Assembly (NCBI RefSeq): GCF_000721495.1 | Contig: NZ_JOHY01000003.1 | Span: forward strand, 1-64,000 | Source of the DNA: Streptomyces sp. NRRL F-5123 | Lineage (GTDB): Bacteria > Actinomycetota > Actinomycetes > Streptomycetales > Streptomycetaceae | Length of the DNA stretch: 64,000 nt | Direction of reading: 5' to 3' | Part shown: positions 39,915-49,172 of the stretch, piece after piece | Layout: each line of letters opens with the position of its first letter | Position numbering within the stretch: position 1 is the stretch's first letter | The notes under the pieces: model-generated | Seen by the model: only the letters and a program-made list of their open reading frames with translations | The model's database searches: none | What the model was told of the DNA's origin: nothing | Translations under genes and position numbers: made by a program

Positions 39915-41660
39915 ATGTGCGTGCTGTTCGAAGTGTGGGCGCCCCAGGCCCAGCGGGTGGAGGTGGTGGCCGGCGGACGCACGCACCGGCTGGGCCCCGA
40001 CCCGGCGCGGGACGGGTGGTGGCGGGCCGAGCTGTCGGCACCGGCGGGCACCCGCTACGCGTACGTCCTGGACGGCGGTCCGCCGCTGCCCGACCCGCGG
40101 TCGCGACGGCAGCCGGACGGGCCCGACGGGCCGAGCGCGGTCGTGGACCACGACGCCTTCAGCTGGTCGGCACCCTGGCCCGGGCGCGGGTTGCCCGGCG
40201 CGGTGCTCTACGAGCTGCACGTCGGCACCTTCACACCCGAGGGCACCTTCGACGCCGCGGTCGAGCGGCTGCCGCACCTGGCCCGGCTCGGCATCACGCA
40301 CGTCCAGCTGATGCCGGTGTGCTCCTTCCCCGGCACCAACGGCTGGGGCTACGAGGGGGTGTCGCTGTGGTCGGTGCACGAGCCGTACGGCGGGCCCGAG
40401 GCGATGAAGCGCTTTGTCGACGCGGCGCACCGGCACGGCCTCGGTGTCGTGCTGGACGTCGTCCACAACCACCTCGGCCCGTCCGGCAACCACCTGCCCG
40501 CCTTCGGCCCGTACTTCACCGACCGCCACCACACACCGTGGGGCGACGCGGTGAACCTGGACGCGCCCGGCTCGGACGAGGTGCGCGCCTTCCTCGTCGG
40601 CAGCGCCCTGGCCTGGCTGCGCGACTACCGCCTCGACGGGCTGCGGCTGGACGCGGTGCACGCGCTCGTCGACACCCGCGCGCTGCATTTCCTGGAGGAG
40701 CTGTCGACCGCGGTGGACGGGCTGTCGGCGGCGGTCGGCCGCCCGCTGTTCCTGATCGCCGAGTCCGACCTGAACGACCCGCGCACCACCGCCCCGCGCG
40801 AGGCGGGCGGCCAGGGCCTGCACGCGCAGTGGAACGACGACTTCCACCACGCCCTGCACGCCGCCGTGACGGGCGAGGCGCAGGGCTACTACGCAGACTT
40901 CGCCGCCGCGGGCCCGGCCGCCGTCGCCAGGACGCTGACCCGCGGCTTCTTCCACGACGGCACCTACTCCTCCTTCCGCGGCCGCCGCCACGGCCGCCCG
41001 ATCGACCCGACGACCCTCCCCGGGCACCGGCTGATCGGCTACGCCCAGACGCACGACCAGGTCGGCAACCGCGCCACCGGCGACCGGCTGGCGCCGCAGG
41101 CGCTCGGTGTCGCCGCGGCGCTCGTGCTGACCTCGCCCTTCACCCCGATGCTCTTCATGGGCGAGGAGTGGGGCGCGAGCACCCCGTGGCAGTTCTTCAC
41201 CGACCACCACGACGCGGAGCTGGGCGCGGCCATCACCGCGGGCAGGCGCCGCGAGTTCGCCGCGCACGGCTGGGCCGAGCTCGACGTGCCCGACCCGCAG
41301 GACCCGGCCACCCGCGACCGCTCGTGCCTGGACTGGGCGGAGCCGGGGAAGGACGGGCACCGCGAGCTGCTGGAGTGGTACCGCGCGCTGATCGCGCTGC
41401 GCCGCGCCGAGCCCGCCCTGACCGACCCGCAGCTGGACGCCGTCGCGGCGACGGCGGGCGGCCGTACGCTGCGGGTCGCACGCGGCCCCTTCCGTGTCCT
41501 CGTCAACTTCTCCGACGCGCCCGCGCGGGTGCCGCTCAACACCCCCTGCGAGGTCGTGCTCGCCCGCCCGGCGTGCAAGCTGCTGCCGGGCCCCGCCGTG
41601 CAGCTGCCCGCCCGGGGCGCCGCGGTGCTGCGGACGACGGGCGATACCGTGGACGGGTGA
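39915..41660 (+). CDS. treZ: Maltooligosyltrehalose trehalohydrolase
   Basis: A 581-residue GH13_10 enzyme that hydrolyses the maltooligosyl-trehalose made by TreY, releasing trehalose. A CBM48-like N-domain (MCVLFEVWAPQAQRVEVVAG) precedes the barrel: GVVLDVVHNHLGPSGNH (region I), YRLDGLRLDAVHALVD (nucleophile Asp), LFLIAESDLNDP (acid-base Glu) and IGYAQTHDQVGNRATGD (region IV). ATG 39915 follows GGACGGGAG; an upstream start at 39840 would be non-homologous. It is separated from treY by the SDR-XRE-LysR-dehydrogenase block. Its stop overlaps the start of a small CxxC protein. Confidence 0.94.
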   Translation: MCVLFEVWAPQAQRVEVVAGGRTHRLGPDPARDGWWRAELSAPAGTRYAYVLDGGPPLPDPRSRRQPDGPDGPSAVVDHDAFSWSAPWPGRGLPGAVLYELHVGTFTPEGTFDAAVERLPHLARLGITHVQLMPVCSFPGTNGWGYEGVSLWSVHEPYGGPEAMKRFVDAAHRHGLGVVLDVVHNHLGPSGNHLPAFGPYFTDRHHTPWGDAVNLDAPGSDEVRAFLVGSALAWLRDYRLDGLRLDAVHALVDTRALHFLEELSTAVDGLSAAVGRPLFLIAESDLNDPRTTAPREAGGQGLHAQWNDDFHHALHAAVTGEAQGYYADFAAAGPAAVARTLTRGFFHDGTYSSFRGRRHGRPIDPTTLPGHRLIGYAQTHDQVGNRATGDRLAPQALGVAAALVLTSPFTPMLFMGEEWGASTPWQFFTDHHDAELGAAITAGRRREFAAHGWAELDVPDPQDPATRDRSCLDWAEPGKDGHRELLEWYRALIALRRAEPALTDPQLDAVAATAGGRTLRVARGPFRVLVNFSDAPARVPLNTPCEVVLARPACKLLPGPAVQLPARGAAVLRTTGDTVDG

Positions 41661-41833
41661 CCCGACCCCAGGAGCAGCCGGTGGAAGCGCCTCAGGACGA
41701 CGAGGCTGCCGAGCCGCGCGCGGACTGCGTGCTGTGCGGCGAGCCGACCGAGCACCCCGCGAGCACCCGGGGCGCGACGTACTGCCCGGTGTGCGAGTGG
41801 CAGGAGGCCCAGCGCACGGCCTGCTCGGGCTGA
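41657..41833 (+). CDS. Small CxxC zinc-ribbon-like protein
   Basis: A 58-residue protein whose GTG overlaps the treZ stop by 4 bp (GTGA). After an acidic N-terminal half it has DCVLCGEPTEHP (about residues 24-35) and TYCPVCEWQEAQ (about 42-53), two CxxC pairs suited to one zinc ion. It ends with a further cysteine. Translational coupling to treZ suggests joint expression, though a functional link to trehalose synthesis is not known. It would be missed by a length cut-off. Confidence 0.72.
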   Translation: MTRPQEQPVEAPQDDEAAEPRADCVLCGEPTEHPASTRGATYCPVCEWQEAQRTACSG

Positions 41834-41847
41834 CCGGTGGCGCTCCG

Positions 41848-42705
41848 TCAGGTCGCCAGGAGCGCCGTGCGGGCCGCCTCGACGTCGAAGTCCGCGGGCG
41901 GGAAGTGCGGGTCCATCAGCTCCAGGTGCTCCAGGAGGAGCTGGGCGACCGCCCAGTTGCGGTACCACTTGCGGTCCGCGGGCACCAGGTACCAGGGCGC
42001 CGTCGCGGTGCCGCAGCGCTCCAGCGCCGCCTCGTACGCCTCCTGGTAGGCGGGCCACAGCGCGCGGTCGGCGATGTCGCCCGCGGTGAACTTCCAGTGC
42101 TTGGCCGGGTTGTCGAGCCGGGCGAGCAGCCGGCTGCGCTGCTCGCCGGGGCCGATGTGCAGGAAGACCTTCACCACGGTGACGCCGTCGTCGGCGAGCG
42201 ACTGCTCGAAGCGGTTGATGACGCCGTAGCGGCGGGCCCAGGTGGCGCGCGGGACGAGGCCGCGGACCCGGGCGGCCAGCACGTCCTCGTAGTGCGAGCG
42301 GTCGAAGACGCCGATCTCGCCGGGCCCCGGCACCGCCCGCCGGATGCGCCACAGGAAGGAGTGCCGCCGCTCCTCGGGGGTCGGCGCCTTGAAGGCGGTG
42401 ACGCGGACGCCCGCCGGGTTCAGGCCGGAGGCGACGTGCTTGACGGTGCCGCCCTTGCCGGAGGTGTCCATGCCCTGGAGGACGAGCAGCAGGCAGCGCG
42501 GATCGCCCGCGGTGCTCTGCGCGAAGAGCCGCTCCTGCCACCGGGCGAGCAGCGCCCGTACGCGCTCGGTCTCGGCCCGCGCGCCCGCCTTTCCGCCCGC
42601 CGGGGCGCCGGGGGTCCGCCGGGTACCGTAACCGGCCAGGTCGACCGGGCCGGGCGGCAGCCGCAGCAGCGACCGCAGGTCGGGGGCTGCCGTGTGGGTC
42701 GCCAT
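41848..42705 (-). CDS. ppk2: Polyphosphate kinase 2 family protein
   Basis: A 285-residue PPK2 enzyme, which transfers phosphate between polyphosphate and nucleoside di- or monophosphates. Walker A is VLQGMDTSGKGGTVKH (about residues 74-89), the lid region has FLWRIRRAVPGPGEIGVFDRSHYEDV (split; the FDRSHYE part is Walker B, about 133-139), and the conserved tail YLVPADRKWYRNWAVAQ is intact. The single-domain length suits the short PPK2 classes; class I versus III cannot be decided by eye. It converges on the small treZ-linked gene 14 bp away and is followed at a distance by zapE upstream on the same strand. Confidence 0.9.
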   Translation of the reverse strand: MATHTAAPDLRSLLRLPPGPVDLAGYGTRRTPGAPAGGKAGARAETERVRALLARWQERLFAQSTAGDPRCLLLVLQGMDTSGKGGTVKHVASGLNPAGVRVTAFKAPTPEERRHSFLWRIRRAVPGPGEIGVFDRSHYEDVLAARVRGLVPRATWARRYGVINRFEQSLADDGVTVVKVFLHIGPGEQRSRLLARLDNPAKHWKFTAGDIADRALWPAYQEAYEAALERCGTATAPWYLVPADRKWYRNWAVAQLLLEHLELMDPHFPPADFDVEAARTALLAT

Positions 42706-42777
42706 GCACCGATCGTGCGCCGGACCGCACCGTTCCGCCAGCCCGGGGCAGCGCGGGGCGGCCCGGGGCAGCGCCGG

Positions 42778-43860
42778 TCAGCCGGCCGAGCCGGCGTCCG
42801 CGCGTCCGCCGCGGGCGGCGGCGTCGCGGGCCAGCGCGGTGAGCCGCGAGACGGCCCGGAAGTACTTCTTGCGGTAGCCGCCGGACAGCAGCTCCGCCGA
42901 GAAGAGCCGGTCGAAGGGCACGCCGGAGGCCATCACGGGGACCTCGCGGTCGTAGAGCCGGTCGGCGAGCACCACCACGCGCAGCGCGGTCGCCTGGTCG
43001 GTGACCTCGGTGACCCCGCGCAGGAAGAGCGCTTCCACGCCGTCGCACAGCGCCCCGTAGCGGCTCGGGTGGACGGTCGCGAGGTGCGCGGACAGCTCCG
43101 CGAAGTCGTCGAGGGCCGCGCCGGGGGTGCCGAGGGCGGCGCGCGTCACCTGCTCGTCGGCGTAGGGCTCGGGCGCCTGCGGCAGGCCGCGGTGCCGGTA
43201 GTCCTCGCCGTCGATCCTGATGCTGGTGAAGCGCGCGGACAGGCCCTGTATCTCGCGCATGAAGTCGGCGGCGGCGAAGCGCCCCTCGCCGAGCCTGCCC
43301 GGCAGCGTGTTGGACGTCGCCGCGAGCCGTACGCCCGCGTCCGCGAGCTTGCCGAGGAGAGTGGAGACCAGCACGGTGTCGCCGGGGTCGTCGAGCTCGA
43401 ACTCGTCGATGCACAGCAGCCGGTGGTCCTTGAGGGCCGCCACGGCGGGCTGGAAGCCGAGCGCGCCGACCAGGTTCGTCAGCTCGACGAAGGTGCCGAA
43501 GGCCTTGCGCTCGCGGGGCGCCGGGGTGGCGTGCCAGAGCGAGGCCAGCAGGTGGGTCTTGCCGACGCCGTAGCCGCCGTCGAGATACACCCCGCCGGCG
43601 GGGTGTGCGGGCGGCGCGCTGCGGAACCAGCGGCGGCGGGCCTGCGGGGCGTCCTGCCGGGCGAATTCACGCAGCCTCGCGACGGCCGCCGCCTGGCTCG
43701 GCTGCGCGGGGTCCGCGACGTACGTCTCGAAGCGGACCCCGTCGAAGCGCGGCGGGGGCACCATCTCGGCGACGAGCCGCCCCGTGTCGACATGCGGCGT
43801 GCGGCCGCTCAGCGCGACCGGGCTGAGCAGGACGGATTCGTACGACGGCAGTGCTGTCAC
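42778..43860 (-). CDS. zapE: Cell division ATPase ZapE (AFG1-like)
   Basis: A 360-residue AAA+ ATPase of the ZapE/AFG1 family. Walker A is LDGGYGVGKTHLLASLW (about residues 97-113), Walker B is RLLCIDEFELDDPGD (about 152-166), and the sensor segment RLAATSNTLPGRL is typical, as is the C-terminal RLTALARDAAARGG following the family's KYFRAVSRL. In E. coli ZapE influences Z-ring stability; in actinobacteria the role is little studied. GTG 43860 is used, with TACCCT close upstream and no good ribosome binding site. It is divergent from the RibD-like reductase gene, 87 bp apart. Confidence 0.9.
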   Translation of the reverse strand: MTALPSYESVLLSPVALSGRTPHVDTGRLVAEMVPPPRFDGVRFETYVADPAQPSQAAAVARLREFARQDAPQARRRWFRSAPPAHPAGGVYLDGGYGVGKTHLLASLWHATPAPRERKAFGTFVELTNLVGALGFQPAVAALKDHRLLCIDEFELDDPGDTVLVSTLLGKLADAGVRLAATSNTLPGRLGEGRFAAADFMREIQGLSARFTSIRIDGEDYRHRGLPQAPEPYADEQVTRAALGTPGAALDDFAELSAHLATVHPSRYGALCDGVEALFLRGVTEVTDQATALRVVVLADRLYDREVPVMASGVPFDRLFSAELLSGGYRKKYFRAVSRLTALARDAAARGGRADAGSAG

Positions 43861-43947
43861 GACTGTCCAGGGTAGTCCCTCCGGCGGACGCCCACGTGCC
43901 GGGGCACCGTGGGGCGCGCCACTTCGGGACGTGGGAGGATCGCGGGT

Positions 43948-44760
43948 ATGCGGCGTCTGTACCCACCCGCCGGGGCGGCGGACGCGGAGCCCTCCGGCGT
44001 GCCCGGCGGGCCCGCGGAACCGGACCTGGACACCCCGGTCGGTCTCGCGGACTTCTACGCGTATCCGGCCTCGGTGGCGGAGGGCCGCCCCTGGCTGCGG
44101 GCGAACATGGTCGGCTCGCTGGACGGGGCCGCGGTCGCCGACGGCAAGTCCGCGCCGCTGTCCTCCCCCGCCGACATGCGGATCTTCGGGGTGCTGCGGG
44201 CGCTGGCCGACGTGGTCGTGGTGGGCGCCGAGACCGCGCGCCGCGAGGGCTACCGGCCGGGCAGGGCGCGCAAGGAGTTCGCCGGCCGGCGGGCGGCCGC
44301 GGGCCAGGCGCCGGCCCCGGCGGTCGCGGTGGTCACCCGAAGCCTCGACCTGGACTTCGGCAGCCCGCTCTTCCGCGAGCCGCTCGTCCCGACGCTGGTC
44401 CTGACGGGGGCGGCGGCGCCGCGCGAGCGGCTGGTCGCGGCACGGGCGGCGGGCGCCGAGGTGGTCGTCGCGGCGGAGGCGGACGGTGACGGCACCGGGG
44501 TCGACCCGCTCCGCGCCGTCGCCGAGCTGGCCGCGCGCGGCTACCCGCGGCTGCTGCACGAGGGCGGACCGCGGCTGCTGGCGCAGTTCGCGGCGGCCGG
44601 CGCCGTCGACGAGCTGTGCCTGACGGTGGCGCCGCTGCTCCTGGGCGGCGGGGCGCCGCGGATCATGAACGGCCCCGCCGTCCCGGGCCCGGCCCGCTAC
44701 GCCCCGCGGTCGGTCCTGGAGGAGGACGGCTTCCTCTTCACGCGGTACGTCCGCGCGTAG
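43948..44760 (+). CDS. RibD C-terminal-like pyrimidine reductase
   Basis: A 270-residue NADPH-dependent reductase of the RibD_C (dihydrofolate-reductase-like) superfamily, without the RibD deaminase domain. Conserved parts are RPWLRANMVGSLDGAAV (about residues 50-66), VLRALADVVVVGAETARREGY, and LLHEGGPRLLAQFAAAG followed by DELCLTVAPLLLGGG. It may reduce the ribosylaminopyrimidine of riboflavin synthesis or a related deazaflavin or drug substrate. No riboflavin genes are adjacent. GGGAGG lies nine bases before ATG 43948. Confidence 0.86.
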   Translation: MRRLYPPAGAADAEPSGVPGGPAEPDLDTPVGLADFYAYPASVAEGRPWLRANMVGSLDGAAVADGKSAPLSSPADMRIFGVLRALADVVVVGAETARREGYRPGRARKEFAGRRAAAGQAPAPAVAVVTRSLDLDFGSPLFREPLVPTLVLTGAAAPRERLVAARAAGAEVVVAAEADGDGTGVDPLRAVAELAARGYPRLLHEGGPRLLAQFAAAGAVDELCLTVAPLLLGGGAPRIMNGPAVPGPARYAPRSVLEEDGFLFTRYVRA

Positions 44761-45019
44761 CACGCAACCGCCCCGTCCCCACCCGCCTGCACCCGTCAAC
44801 CCGCGGCCCCCGGCGCCGCACACCGGGCGGGCCGGCATGCGGCTCGCGTAAACCCGGCGCCGCGCCGTACGCCCCCCGGGGCAAGGGTGAGCCGTAAAAA
44901 GCGGATTCCCACGTTCCGCTTGGTGTCGCTCGGGAAGACTCATAGCGGTGCCCTGTGAAGATCGGGGCAGGATGGTTTGCAGGGCGGCCGAGTGGCCCCT
45001 GAGAAAGAAGGACGCGTCC

Positions 45020-45496
45020 GTGTTCACGACCGTACTCATGATCGAGAAGGCGCTCGCCCCCGCCGACGTGGAGCTCGTCACCACCCTGCACGGTGAGGAT
45101 CCGGTCTCGTTCGTGGTGCTGATGCAGCCCCGCGGCGACCAGGACCGGCTGCTGCGGGCGGTGGACGACGTGGCGCTGGGCCACCTGGAGGAGGCCGCGC
45201 GGGAGAACGACGTACCGGAGGGCGAGCAGGCCTACAAGCCCGCCGAGCTGGCGCTCGCCGCCTCCGTCGACCAGCTGCGCACCGCCGGGGCCGAGGCGGT
45301 CGGCGAGATCATCCAGAAGCACCCGCTGGACGTCCTCAAGTCGGTGGTCGAGCGCACGCACGCGGACGAGGTGATCGTGCTGACGGCGCCGCACTTCGTC
45401 GAGGAGTTCTTCCACCGCGACTGGACCTCCAGGGCCCGCCACAAGGTGGGCGTGCCGGTGCTGAAGCTCTTCGCCCAGCAGGACGACGACGAGTGA
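45020..45496 (+). CDS. Conserved hypothetical, universal-stress-like fold
   Basis: A 158-residue streptomycete protein beginning VFTTVLMIEKALAPADVELV and ending KVGVPVLKLFAQQDDDE. Alternating strands and helices with ADEVIVLTAPHFVEEFFHRDW (about residues 117-137) suggest a Rossmann-like universal stress fold. Homologs are sometimes labelled indole-3-glycerol phosphate synthase, but the TIM-barrel length and motifs of TrpC are absent, so that name is not supported. GTG 45020 has GAAGGA seven bases upstream. The 259-bp upstream gap may contain a promoter near 44920-44948 (TTGGTG, 17 bp, TAGCGG), which is weak. Confidence 0.8.
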   Translation: MFTTVLMIEKALAPADVELVTTLHGEDPVSFVVLMQPRGDQDRLLRAVDDVALGHLEEAARENDVPEGEQAYKPAELALAASVDQLRTAGAEAVGEIIQKHPLDVLKSVVERTHADEVIVLTAPHFVEEFFHRDWTSRARHKVGVPVLKLFAQQDDDE

Positions 45497-45510
45497 GCGG
45501 GCGCCCGGTC

Positions 45511-45548
45511 CGCGCCCGCCGCCGCTGAGCCCTCGGGCGGCGGGCGCG
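45511..45548 (+). terminator. Terminator after hypothetical gene
   Basis: A perfect 13-bp stem (CGCGCCCGCCGCC with its complement at 45536-45548) and 12-nt loop lies 14 bp after the stop codon. Confidence 0.6.
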
Positions 45549-45659
45549 CCCGGCCGCGTCGCACCGGAGCCCCGCGGGTGCGCGAAGCGGCACGCCCGGC
45601 AGTGCGAGAATCGGCTGACCCGTCCGTGGACGACCCGGCCACCCCTTGGAGATGCGCGT

Positions 45660-47057
45660 ATGAGCCCGACCGTTCCGCCCACCCTGGACCGACCGCACTT
45701 CATCGGGATCGGCGGCGCAGGGATGTCGGGCATCGCGAAGATCCTCGCGCAGCGCGGCGCGGCGGTGGCGGGCAGCGACGCGCGCGAGTCGGAGACGGCG
45801 GCCGCGCTGCGGGCGCTCGGCGCGACCGTGCACATCGGCCACGCCGCGGGGAATCTCGCGCCGGACGCCACTGCGGTGGTCGTCTCCAGCGCGATCCGCG
45901 CGGAGAACCCGGAGCTCGCGGCGGCCCGCGAGCGCGGCCTGCCGGTCGTGCACCGCAGCGACGCGCTGGCCGCGCTGATGGCCGGCACCCGCCCGGTCGC
46001 GGTGGCCGGCACGCACGGGAAGACGACGACCACGTCGATGCTGGCCGTCGCCCTCGGCACGCTGGGCCTGGCCCCGTCCTACGCGATCGGCGGCGACCTC
46101 GACGCCCCCGGCTCCAACGCCCACCACGGCGCCGGCGACCTCTTCGTGGCCGAGGCCGACGAGAGCGACCGCAGCTTCCACGCCTACGACCCCGAGGTCG
46201 CGGTGGTGCTCAACGTGGAGCTGGACCACCACGCGAACTACGCGTCGATGGAGGAGATCTACGACTCCTTCGTGACCTTCGTCGGCAAGATCCGCCCCGG
46301 CGGCACGCTCGTCGTCTCCGCCGACCAGGCGGGCGCCGTGGAGCTGACCCGGCGGGTGGCCGGCGCCGAGGGCCTGCACGTCCTCACGGTCGGCGAGGCG
46401 CCCACCGCCGGACTGCGGGTCACGTCCGTCACCCCGCGCGGCCTCACCAGCGAGGTCACCGCCGTTCTCGCGGACGGCCGGGAGCTGGCCTTCACCGTCT
46501 CGGTGCCCGGCCGGCACTACGCGCTCAACGCGGCCGCCGCGCTCGCCGCCGGCATCGCCCTCGGGGTGCCCGCCGAGGAGCTGGCGCCCGCGCTCGCGTC
46601 GTACACCGGCGTCAAGCGCCGCCTCCAGCTCAAGGGCGAGGCCGCGGGCGTGCAGGTCATCGACTCCTACGCGCACCACCCGACCGAGATGACCGCCGAC
46701 CTGGAGGCGATCCGCGCCGCCGCGGACGGCGGCCGGGTGCTCGTGGTCTTCCAGCCGCACCTCTTCAGCCGCACCCGCGAGCTGGGCAAGGAGATGGGCG
46801 GCGCGCTCGCGCTCGCCGACGCCTCCGTGGTACTGGAGATCTACCCGGCGCGCGAGGACCCCATCCCCGGGGTGACCAGCGCGATCATCGTCGAGGCGGC
46901 GCGTGCGGCGGGCGCCGACGTGACCCCGGAGCCGGACCGCGAGGCGGTCGCGGAGCTGGTGGCAGGAATGGCGAAGCCCGGCGATCTCGTTCTCACCATG
47001 GGGGCGGGCGACGTGACCGACCTCGGACCGCGGATTCTGGCCCGCCTCGGCAGCTGA
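45660..47057 (+). CDS. murC: UDP-N-acetylmuramate--L-alanine ligase
   Basis: A 465-residue Mur ligase adding L-Ala to UDP-MurNAc in cytoplasmic peptidoglycan precursor synthesis. The N-terminal UDP-binding domain begins HFIGIGGAGMSGIAKILA (about residues 14-31). The ATP site is VAVAGTHGKTTTTSMLA (about 115-131), followed by ADESDRSFHAY and NVELDHHANY, and the C-terminal domain has DSYAHHPTEM and VFQPHLFSRTREL. The gene lies outside a division/cell-wall cluster; ftsZ and the other mur genes are not here. ATG 45660 has TGGAG upstream. msrB follows after 10 bp. Confidence 0.94.
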   Translation: MSPTVPPTLDRPHFIGIGGAGMSGIAKILAQRGAAVAGSDARESETAAALRALGATVHIGHAAGNLAPDATAVVVSSAIRAENPELAAARERGLPVVHRSDALAALMAGTRPVAVAGTHGKTTTTSMLAVALGTLGLAPSYAIGGDLDAPGSNAHHGAGDLFVAEADESDRSFHAYDPEVAVVLNVELDHHANYASMEEIYDSFVTFVGKIRPGGTLVVSADQAGAVELTRRVAGAEGLHVLTVGEAPTAGLRVTSVTPRGLTSEVTAVLADGRELAFTVSVPGRHYALNAAAALAAGIALGVPAEELAPALASYTGVKRRLQLKGEAAGVQVIDSYAHHPTEMTADLEAIRAAADGGRVLVVFQPHLFSRTRELGKEMGGALALADASVVLEIYPAREDPIPGVTSAIIVEAARAAGADVTPEPDREAVAELVAGMAKPGDLVLTMGAGDVTDLGPRILARLGS

Positions 47058-47067
47058 GAGGACCTCC

Positions 47068-47475
47068 ATGCCGTACGAAGTGAACAAGTCCGACGAGCAG
47101 TGGCGCGAGGAGCTGTCCCCGCAGGAGTACGCGGTTCTGCGGCAGGCCGGCACCGAGCGCCCCTTCACCGGTGAGTACACCGACACCAAGACCGAGGGCG
47201 TGTACGAGTGCCGCGCGTGCGGCGCCGAGCTCTTCCGCTCCGGCACGAAGTTCGAGTCGCACTGCGGGTGGCCGTCGTTCTACGACCCGGCCGACAGCGA
47301 CGCGGTCGAGCTGATCGAGGACCGCGCCATGGGCATGGTCCGCACCGAGGTGCGCTGCGCGCGCTGCGGATCGCACCTGGGCCACGTCTTCGCGGGCGAG
47401 GGCTACCCCACGCCGACGGACCAGCGCTACTGCATCAACTCGATCTCGCTGCGGCTGGCCCCCGCCGGGGAGTGA
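47068..47475 (+). CDS. msrB: Peptide-methionine (R)-S-oxide reductase
   Basis: A 135-residue MsrB repairing methionine-R-sulfoxide in oxidised proteins with thioredoxin. The zinc cysteines are in YECRACGAELF (about residues 46-56) and VRCARCGSHLGHVF (about 92-105). The catalytic cysteine is in QRYCINSISLRL near the C-terminus, and SHCGWPSFYDP carries the substrate-pocket residues with a possible resolving cysteine. It lies 10 bp after murC, suggesting co-transcription. Confidence 0.94.
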   Translation: MPYEVNKSDEQWREELSPQEYAVLRQAGTERPFTGEYTDTKTEGVYECRACGAELFRSGTKFESHCGWPSFYDPADSDAVELIEDRAMGMVRTEVRCARCGSHLGHVFAGEGYPTPTDQRYCINSISLRLAPAGE

Positions 47476-47482
47476 CGCGCGG

Positions 47483-47518
47483 GGGGGCGGGCACCGGGGG
47501 ATTCCGGTACCCGCCCCC
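47483..47518 (+). terminator. Terminator between msrB and xylanase gene
   Basis: A 15-bp stem with one mismatch (GGGGGCGGG, C/A mismatch, ACCGG against its complement at 47504-47518), 6-nt loop and trailing TTGT. It lies between convergent genes. Confidence 0.65.
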
Positions 47519-47536
47519 TTGTCCGTCTGCCGGTGG

Positions 47537-49156
<1,620 letters not shown>

Positions 49157-49172
49157 CTACGGGCCGCGCCGG

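Noticed and set aside
45660-47057. Possibility that murC is a different Mur ligase such as mpl
   Set aside because: The UDP-binding N-terminus, length (465 residues) and C-terminal motifs fit MurC, and no recycling genes are nearby.
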